Below are positions 57,290 to 64,000 of a stretch of DNA of 64,000 bases, in pieces. Positions within the stretch are counted from its first letter, which is position 1; each line of letters starts with the position of its first letter. Both the position numbers and the translations under genes were made by a program. A model generated the notes under the pieces. It had not been told where the DNA came from and ran no database searches. It worked only from the letters and a program-made list of their open reading frames with translations. The DNA is from Topomyia yanbarensis (Eukaryota > Arthropoda > Insecta > Diptera > Culicidae), in the NCBI RefSeq assembly GCF_030247195.1, contig NC_080672.1, forward strand, positions 366,350,271-366,414,270. The letters are read 5' to 3'.

Positions 57290-58245
57290 GGGCCCATATG
57301 ATGGGCTCGAATCAAAACTCATCAAAACGTCAATTGATGGTATGTTCATCCAGAGTGTTCATTTGTGTTTACATTTTCCTAGCGTTGACAATTTTATTTT
57401 GTTTCCACCACCCAATGTGGCTACGCCACATCGTTTTAGCGCGTGCTGTCCAACTTCGCTACTGCTCAATAGGGATAGCCCCTATATTTGAGTAAGCTGG
57501 GCAAACGAGTGGATCACAGGTTCGCTTGCTTCCGACGGCGGATCGGCGACCACCTCGCCGGGCGGATCCTCAGCGGCTTTGCGCCGCTTCGGTTCTTAGG
57601 CCTCGGTTATGCGGCTAAGCCGCATCGAAATGGTGCCCCTTAAACAGAGGTTCCTGGCGGGTATCGGATGGTTACCGGAACCCAGTAAAGTTCAACCATA
57701 AAGGAACCGAAATGCTAGCTGGTTCTAATTCGTTTTCTGGCACCAGTAACACAACCGATTCTAACTAGAATCGGTTGTGTCACTGGAACCGGAATACGAA
57801 TTAGAACCAGCCAGCCATTCCGGCTGAGTTGACCTGGGAAGTTTCCTAAAATTTAATTTGGGAAATAGAAATTGTCTGGCAACGCTCCAGTACCCTGTTG
57901 AATTCTAACGATTTCACCACCTGGGCGCCAGTTTGACGATATGAAATGAACATTGTCTCGACAAACATATGATTACGGCTTAAAAGCCAACTGTCAAAAT
58001 TCTCTTTGAAAGGAAATTCCGGACAAACCATTACTGGCTAAATACTGTTCATAGCAGTTAACGAAAGAGAAAACTTTTCTCTTTTCTATACTACCAACAT
58101 CTGCGATTGGCGAGTAACGGTTTGTCCAGAATTTCCTTTCAAAGAGAATTTTGACAGTTGGCTTTTAAGCCGTAATCATATGTTTCTCGAGATTGTTTAC
58201 TTTCGACAAGTTTTGATTCGAGCCAACAACATCCAGCCCATTTCC
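57290..58245. mobile_element. Fold-back family copy (fourth), interrupted
   Basis: Matches 52795-53515 including the ctagctggttctaattcg inverted pair. Near its right end the word atgaaatgaac-ttgtttac is split by the 235 bp palindrome at 57957-58191, after which the element resumes (ttcgacaagttttgattcg). Confidence 0.72.
57957..58191. mobile_element. 235 bp palindromic MITE, copy A
   Basis: Arms run from ctcgacaaacatatgattac to the inverse complement, with gaaattccggacaaacc and its complement inside. The short direct repeat attgt lies on both sides (57952-57956 and 58192-58196). Confidence 0.78.
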
Positions 58246-58294
58246 AACCACTATATTTTTCAAAAGTCTTCATATATAAAAAATGTCTTCATTT

Positions 58295-58529
58295 CTCGAC
58301 AAACATATGATTACGGCCTAAAAGCCAACTGTCAAAATCCACTTTGAATGGAAATTCCGGACAAACCGTTACACGCCAATCACAGATGTTGGTAGTAAAC
58401 GAAAGAGAAAAGTTTTCTCTTTCATAAACTGTTGTGAACTGTGTTCGACCAATAACGGTTTGTCTGGAATTTCCATTCAAAGTGGATTTTGACAGTTGGC
58501 TTTTAGGCCGTAATCATATGTTTGTCGAG
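58295..58529. mobile_element. 235 bp palindromic MITE, copy B
   Basis: Same length and ends as copy A at 57957-58191 with scattered differences, flanked by attt on both sides. The outer arms at 34690-35240 are a more distant relative. Confidence 0.78.
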
Positions 58530-58858
58530 ATTTGTCTTCAACGACCAAGATTTCGAATCGGTTTTGATTTTGAGCCAGAAATCAGTCAGACATCCGAAAA
58601 ATTTGCCTTCAAAATGAAAAACCTGTTTTCGTACCTTTCAAATGTCTTCAAAAGCACGCTCTAGCACCTTGTTGAACGCCTAAGTTGAACTCTAACGATT
58701 TCGCCACCTGGGCGCAAGTTTGACGTTACGGAATGAACTTTGTTTACTTTCGACGAGTTTTGGTTCGAGCCAACAACATCCAGCCATGTACCTATTTTCA
58801 ATTGACATTTCGACGAGTTTAGATTCGGGCCAATAATAAGGGCCCACTTAAGGGAGAT
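58530..58858. repeat. Repeat flank up to the fold-back terminus
   Basis: 58540-58740 closely matches 55150-55343 (caacgaccaagattt, gagccagaaatcagtcag, cttcaaaagcac), so it is the right part of a duplicated segment. The phrase attcgggccaataataagggccc at 58833-58855 is a fold-back family terminus. Confidence 0.6.
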
Positions 58859-58915
58859 AAACAAAAAAGCATCAGCTGATCAGAAACATCTTGTCTGTGA
58901 AATACCTGATAGTAT

Positions 58916-58921
58916 CACGTG
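58916..58921. promoter_or_regulatory. CACGTG E-box just upstream of the coiled-coil gene
   Basis: A perfect palindromic CACGTG lies 38 bp before the start codon, with a CAGCTG at about 58875. Only about 100 bp separate the start codon from the fold-back terminus at 58855, so promoter elements must lie in this interval, in the repeat, or further up. Function not shown. Confidence 0.35.
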
Positions 58922-58958
58922 TCTACGGTAAATGCGCTTTATATTCCTTTCGTGAATC

Positions 58959-60122
58959 ATGGATATCTGTAAGTAAATTTACGTCACGCTAAAAAAAATA
59001 TTTTGTAAATTAAAATTAGATGATAATGCATGCTTATTATCATGTTCAGCATCTGAAGAAATTGTCGATTCGTCTCAGAAATCCAACAAGGGCAACTCTC
59101 GTGGTCGATCTCTACGCCCCGGAACGCTGCGCAAAACAAAAGCACGTTCTCAGCGGCAATCGACGACTAAAGTTCCTAGAAAAAATGTAAGTCAAAGACG
59201 ATCGCTGGTCGCATTAGAGGTTCCAGAAAGTTCTACCGAAGAAAATTCCGTCAACATTTCCGGAAGCCTCTTCACTGGTCAACAGGAACTGTTGAAGCAC
59301 TATCAGGAACATGAGGAGAACCTAAAAGAACGCGATGAAGTTCTGGAGACAGTTCTCGAACAATCTCGGAAAGCATATGAACTGCTGAAGTTGCAGACCG
59401 AAGGAAGCCTTTTGAACACCACTGGTGCCCAGCTTAACGAAGTTGCTTTGTCTCAAAATGGAACTGTTAGGGACATTGCTAATGCGGGACCCGAAATTAA
59501 TCACAGGCATTTTGGGGTCCAGACAGAGCAGCCGACCTCTCATTTTCATACGATTGCTGTTCAAGTGTCGCCGATTCGGCCGGAACGTGTTTTCAAAGAT
59601 GCTGTAGTTCAGTCGTCTCCAGACAAAATGCTAATCCGACCAACAACCTCTACCGGTTCTAACACCAACACAACAAGTGTCACAGACGCTATAGCCCAAA
59701 CAATTCGGTTCGAAACTCGTGATTTCGGCGTGCAGAAATACCACAGCACTCGGGTTCGTGAGGCATCCGTACAGGTTACGATTGGAGAGCTGACGCGCAA
59801 TGTTTCCAAACGAAACGTTTGCATCCAGCAGCGTTCTTCCGGAATGCTGGAGCTAACATCCGAGTGCGCCCTAAATCTTGGTCTTGAGATGAAATGCGAC
59901 CCAGCACGTTTGCTGCGGGTAATGATGAGATTGGCGGCCAAACAAAGCAATCGGGACAATTCCTTGAATAGCTCTGCCCCCGTCGAATTCACCGAGGAGG
60001 ATCCGTACTTTGCCAATGTCGAGTATTTTAGGGGTGAAACCGTAGAAGACGCTAGTGTTACATGGTCGGATGACGGTGGAATTGAAAGGAAATCGACCTG
60101 CTGTGTTGAACAGTTTTATTGA
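58959..60122 (+). CDS. Coiled-coil protein with repeated VQT-like motifs, 360 aa
   Basis: Family not recognised. Exon 1 is only 10 nt (58959-58968, MDIS), then an 81 nt phase 1 intron and exon 2 at 59050-60122. Residues 15-55 are Ser/Arg/Lys-rich (RGRSLRPGTLRKTKARSQRQ), possibly a nuclear or nucleic-acid-binding tail. Residues about 75-118 form a coiled coil. Residues about 155-265 hold spaced motifs FGVQTE, AVQVSP, VVQSSP, AIAQTI, FGVQKY, SVQVTI and VCIQQR, close to the TQT/GIQV-type peptides bound by LC8 dynein light chain. A folded-looking segment (ECALNLGLEMKCDPARLLRVMMRL) and an acidic end follow. A polyadenylation hexamer lies at 60156-60161. Confidence 0.8.
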
Positions 60123-60187
60123 TATCTACTAGTTGGGCTGATGTGCCAAATTATGAATAAATAAAAACGCTAGATGATATTGACAAA

Positions 60188-61173
60188 TTACTCCAGTATT
60201 ATCGGTCCGCTATCGTCATCTTCGCTCCCGCGGTAAACTATTGGAGAGAGTTCAGGTGAAAATGGTCGAAGACTGTGCGGTCTCTTGGCGCTGCTACAGA
60301 ACGGCCATGGTGGTCTATACTTTGTAAAATCGTCTTCGTCTTCATAATCATCATCTTCCTCCTCTTCTTCGTCAAACAGATCAATCTTATCATAGTTTCC
60401 ATGTATCATATTGAAATGCAAATGCCTGGTACTGATATGCCACGCCTTTTCGTATAAATCTGGTATACCGCACTTGTAAGTTTTAAGAAATCGTTTTCCT
60501 ATGAATTCTAATAGTTCATCCGGGTACAGTTCTGGATCGTTAAAAGGTCCTATGGTGATTGGTTCCAGCAGCTGGGATTGATATTTATCGGACGCCACAC
60601 GGTGTACCACTTTACGTACTTTGCAAAGGGCTGACGAAGGTCTAATTTTCGGACGTGTCGGATAAGGGCGCAATTTTATTTTACGATTCCCGGTTGAGCG
60701 TTGGTGGAATAATGCGTCCGATGACTTTTGACTATTAGGAATTATTTGGTGCAGCGAGGATTCACTCTCAGTACTCAGACGTAGCATATCTATCTTTTGA
60801 AAGAACAAGTTCTCCTGTTCGACGTCTACGCCCGCAAGCGTATCGGGTGCACAAGAAAAGAATGATTCTGAATGGTGGTGGATGGAATCCGCTGATATGG
60901 AGCCGGTGTTCAGTGTGTTGAAATCTGGGGAAGAAAGTCGGTAACATCCTTTGGTTTGTTTTAAAAATGGAAATTCCTGGAAAGAACCAAAACATACAGG
61001 GACAAATTTTATAAGAGGAATCCGTTGGAATGAAATTTTATAAATGAGTTTTTTTCTTAATATCCACCTAATTTTGAATTTATGTATCCTTCTCTCGTTA
61101 CTTCTTCGCACACTGGAAATGTTTTAAGACTTTTTTTTAAATTCCTGCGAACTCTGTAAAACGTTTCATTCAT
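60188..61173 (-). CDS. Unrecognised protein with acidic C-terminal region, about 286 aa
   Basis: I do not recognise the family. Exon 2 is 60976-60188, after a clear acceptor (ggttctttccag). The first exon is less certain: 61173-61102 (MNETFYRVRRNLKK) with donor gtaacg gives a 125 nt phase 0 intron and keeps frame. A Ser-rich N-terminal half is followed by a basic Pro-rich segment (KLRPYPTRPKIRPSSALCK), then a probable folded part (YPDELLEFIGKRFLKTYKCG ... YEKAWHISTRHLHF), an acidic run (DEEEEEDDDYEDEDD) and PWPF. The gene converges on the coiled-coil gene at 58959-60122; its AATAAA (60120-60115) lies inside that gene's last codons. Confidence 0.72.
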
Positions 61174-61379
61174 GTAGCAGGCTATGAATGGTTACCCTGC
61201 TGCAGCTTGAATTTTTTCGTCGAAAAAATCAGTATCCGCAGTACAAAAAGGATTTTTTTTTCGAGAGTTGTCCTACTGGAGCTGTAGAGCTATGTTTTCG
61301 GAAGGGCTCTCCATCAGATTCACTCACTACAATTGCAGACGAGACGGGAAATGTCACTCACCGTCCACGACCCATCTGG

Positions 61380-62660
61380 CAATGCGAATGTTTAACTTCT
61401 TCTTGGACATTGCATCCTTGAAGGCCATGCAGTCCGTAACGATTTTGAATTTTTGACCAAGCGCAGGTTGCATCGGAACTTTCTAAAGAATTCAACAACA
61501 GCCAACGTCTCCAACTCGTAGTAGTAAGGATGGAATTTTACATCGTCGTTTGCCCTCTGCGTCAGTATACCAGGTAGAGCTTCCTCGCTGGCATCGGTGT
61601 GAACCTCAATGTCACCATCAGGGCGGAAGATTCACAGCACTAGGAAGCTTGCCAATATCTCCTTAATGCGTTTAAAGGCATTTACCGCATCATCATCGAA
61701 CTGAAAATAACTTCCATACTATTTGTAACATACATGATAGTGGGCGAGCAATACTTGCGAACGCAGGGACAAACTTTCTGAAATAGTTGGCTAATCCGTA
61801 AAATCGTTGCAATTGTTTCACTGTTGACGGCTGCGGGAAATGCAACAATTTCTTAACTTTCGCTGGTGCCGGCTCTCATACCCACCGTAAATCGTGTTGC
61901 CGAGATGTTTAACTCGACACTGCACGAAATCGCACTTCTTCCAATTAAACTGCAATCCAGCTTTCTCAGCTGCTTCGAGCACACATTTCAACGATTTCAG
62001 TCCTTCTTCATTTTTGGATGGAATAATGACGCCTTCCACGAATGCCATAATCGTACCGTCATTAATCAATTCTTTGAATACAGTAGTGATGAACCGACCG
62101 AACGCGTTAAGGACCATCCATAAATGACGTAGCATTTATGAAGGAGGGGGAGTTTTGTGTTTTGTGATGATGTGTGACGACAGGGGGTCATGTCATGCTA
62201 CGTAGCTTTTTAAAGGGGAATAGGGGTTGACCTGATGTTACGACAATCTCACCCGTTTCATTTAACTAACATCGTTTTCTGTTTTTTTAAATGTTTTACG
62301 GGGAGAAGGGGGAGAGGTTTACCGTCAAGCTACGTAATTACCAGGGGGTATTTGAAATTTTGTGACGAAATGCTACGATAGGGGAGGGGGGTATTAAAAA
62401 TCACTCAAAAAATGCTACGTCAATCATGGGTGATACTGGTACATAACCCGTACCGAGCTCGTGAAAACATAAACGAGCGCGGTGTACTTGCAACTGCTTT
62501 CTTCTATTGGTACATGAAAGTACGAGTTTTTCGAATCAAGCGTAATGTAAACACGGGCTTCCACCAACTTATCGATTTGATCCTCTACATTGGTGTTCGA
62601 AATTAGCTCAGTTGGATTGATTTTAGAGGTTTTCGGGTGCTTCAATAAAGACGTGTGCTT
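61380..62660 (-). pseudogene. Ty3/gypsy pol fragment (reverse transcriptase to RNase H)
   Basis: Minus-strand frames carry DQIDKLVEARVYITLDSKNSY and FHVPIEESSCKY (62424-62645), then FKELINDGTIMAFVEGVIIP, where the catalytic YMDD region reads FVEG, and AAEKAGLQFNWKKC (61818-62135). Degenerate RNase H sequence follows to about 61400. It is split by the MITE at 62112-62440. It has no close relation to the young gypsy element at 3659-11192, so it is a separate old insertion. Confidence 0.72.
62112..62440. mobile_element. MITE with ggaccatccataaatgacgtagc ends
   Basis: Left end ggaccatccataaatgacgtag and right end ctacgtcaatcatgggtgat are inverted with mismatches. The interior is GGGG-rich with tgctacgta words. 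It interrupts the gypsy pol fragment. Confidence 0.65.
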
Positions 62661-63452
62661 TTGTTATAAAGCGTTAATTTTTACTGTAGTGATTAAAGAA
62701 AATTGCTATTTTTTATTCTCTCTCGGCACTCGTGCCGAGGGGCTGGTTTGACTGAGCTCACCGAAATTCTGATGTCGCCGTCTTGACGGTCACCACCCGT
62801 ACAATTCCATCAGGTCCAGGATGAGTTGCATTTGGAGTACTCGGTCGAGAATTCAATTTCGACCAGCCAAAGCAGGATAGATTTTGCTAATGGAATATCG
62901 GGATTCCCTGCCGCTTGTATTATGGAAGCCCTCGATCCCCCCACCACAGTCCAGCTACTGCAGCCAACGTTCACCAGTCGTCCCGGTCCTGTGTGTGGGA
63001 GTGGAGAAAGGGTCTTCCAAACTTCCTACTGCGGCAAGTATCCATTTATTTTGAATAATTTAAGCACTGAGATGTTCCCCGATTCCAGTTCTTCGTTAAT
63101 TACCAGCACATTATCAGTATCAGCATCAGCACATTACCAGCATCAGAACCAGATGCCGTATTTCATGTCAGCGACACGCAGTGGTTTACAAGAGAAACAT
63201 AGTCCAGCTGCATTTCACGAAATATCGTTTCTTCGGTCACCGGTACGCACACTTGCCACCAGTCGTGAGGAAGCCTTTAGTCCCCCCATCACAGAGCCCT
63301 TCCTGCCAGCGACCAGCAGCCGTCCCGGTCCTGCGGTGGAGTTGGGACATGGGGTCTTCCGCAAACCTACTACAGGCAAGTACAATGCATCTGTAAGCTC
63401 TTCCGTGCCTCAAAGCTCTTCGATTTCCAGCCTTGGTCAACGACAGGACAAG
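62661..63452 (+). other. 5' region of the Jockey-like element with an internal duplication
   Basis: Two segments, about 62938-63045 and 63280-63382, share the order ccccc-atcac, ccagc, cgtcccggtcctg, gggtcttcc and aa-cctactac-ggcaagta. This is a diverged direct duplication just upstream of the open endonuclease frame, probably 5' UTR or ORF1-region sequence. No continuous ORF1 was seen. Confidence 0.5.
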
Positions 63453-64000
63453 CTGCTGTTATACTATCAAAATGTTGGTGGAATCAACTCAATTGTTGAA
63501 CAATATCGTCTTGCAGTCTCTGATAAGAGTTTTGGCATCATTGTCCTCGTCGGAACGTGGTTGAACGACACACTTTCCAGTCAGGTGTTCGGTACCGGCT
63601 ACGAGGTGTTTCGTTGTGACCGGAACCCGAACAATAGTCGAAAATCTACCGGAGGCGGCGTATTAGTAGCAGTTAATTCCTGCTTGAAGGCAAGTGCTGT
63701 CGAGAACATTTCTTGGGTTTGCCTTGAGCAGGTTTGGACGATTATCGAGCTTGAAGACCGTAAGTTGTACCAGTGTCCGTTGTATATTCCACCCGACCGC
63801 GCTCGTGACATCGAATATGTCGAAGCACACTGCAGCTCGGTTTTTACGATCCTCGAATATGTTAATGCAGTTGATGAGATCATGGTGATAGGAGATTTTA
63901 ACCTTCCTAACATTTCATGGAAATCTTCCCGCAATGGATTTCTTTATCCGAATTCCGACCATTCCGTTTTCCACCCAGGTGCAGTGAGACTACTTGACAG
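63453..64000 (+). pseudogene. Jockey-like ORF2 endonuclease, open to window end, catalytic Glu changed
   Basis: The frame is open from 63453 to the last base (LLLYYQNVGGINSIVEQYRL, FRCDRNPNNSRKSTGGGVLV, VIGDFNLPNISW, NSDHSVFHPG). This is the endonuclease domain of a mosquito Jockey-like ORF2 and should continue into reverse transcriptase beyond the window. The conserved TETW block reads VGTW here, so the metal-binding Glu is replaced by Gly. The copy is probably inactive although the frame is intact. No start codon was seen nearby, so the upstream boundary is uncertain. Confidence 0.75.

Overview
This is insect nuclear DNA, most probably from a culicine (Aedes-like) mosquito. The inference rests on short GT-AG introns (51-125 nt), grauzone-type ZAD C2H2 zinc-finger genes, and a very dense mixture of I, R1, Jockey and RTE non-LTR retrotransposons, Ty3/gypsy elements and nested miniature inverted-repeat elements (MITEs). 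Nothing looks prokaryotic: there are no operons, Shine-Dalgarno sites or CRISPR arrays. The species cannot be fixed from sequence alone.

Host genes. Six likely host genes occupy only about 11 kb. Three are paralogous ZAD C2H2 zinc-finger genes: 15389-17061 (+), 28758-31070 (-) and 39138-40878 (+). They share one architecture: exon 1 ends inside the ZAD domain, a long exon 2 follows, and a short exon 3 carries the last finger. Both introns are phase 0 in all three. The minus-strand paralogue has a triplicated internal zinc-finger module. A small unrecognised gene follows the third paralogue (41395-41826, +). Near the right edge a convergent pair, a coiled-coil protein with repeated VQT-like motifs (58959-60122, +) and an acidic-tailed protein (60188-61173, -), have stop codons 65 nt apart.

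Layout. 1-1.4 kb: AT-rich sequence. 1.47-11.45 kb: a decayed Jockey-type element (-) split in ORF1 by a young 7.5 kb Ty3/gypsy element (+) with LTRs that look identical and a 5 bp target duplication. 11.5-15.3 kb: fold-back repeats and a mariner scrap. 15.4-17.1 kb: first ZAD gene. 17.4-21 kb: 5' part of an R1-clade element and another ORF1 tail. 21.8-22.75 kb: MITEs. 22.75-27.96 kb: a nearly complete, frameshifted I-clade element (-). 28.7-31.1 kb: second ZAD gene. 31.1-38.75 kb: nested MITEs, an RTE tail and a tRNA-derived SINE-like repeat. 39.1-41.9 kb: third ZAD gene and the small gene. 42.5-46.5 kb: a two-gene ISL2EU-type transposon (THAP/DDE transposase plus YqaJ nuclease) inside a MITE. 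46.7-58.86 kb: retroelement scraps and layered fold-back and hAT-type elements. 58.9-61.2 kb: the convergent gene pair. 61.4-62.65 kb: a gypsy pol scrap. 62.7-64 kb: 5' part of a Jockey-like element running off the window.

Most unusual content. The gypsy element appears to use spliceosomal introns: one joins gag to pol in frame, one lies inside reverse transcriptase, and a possible third spans the 5' leader. That leader holds at least eleven exact same-strand copies of the octamer ATCCGAAA. This resembles the Su(Hw) insulator array of Drosophila gypsy in layout, though not in motif.
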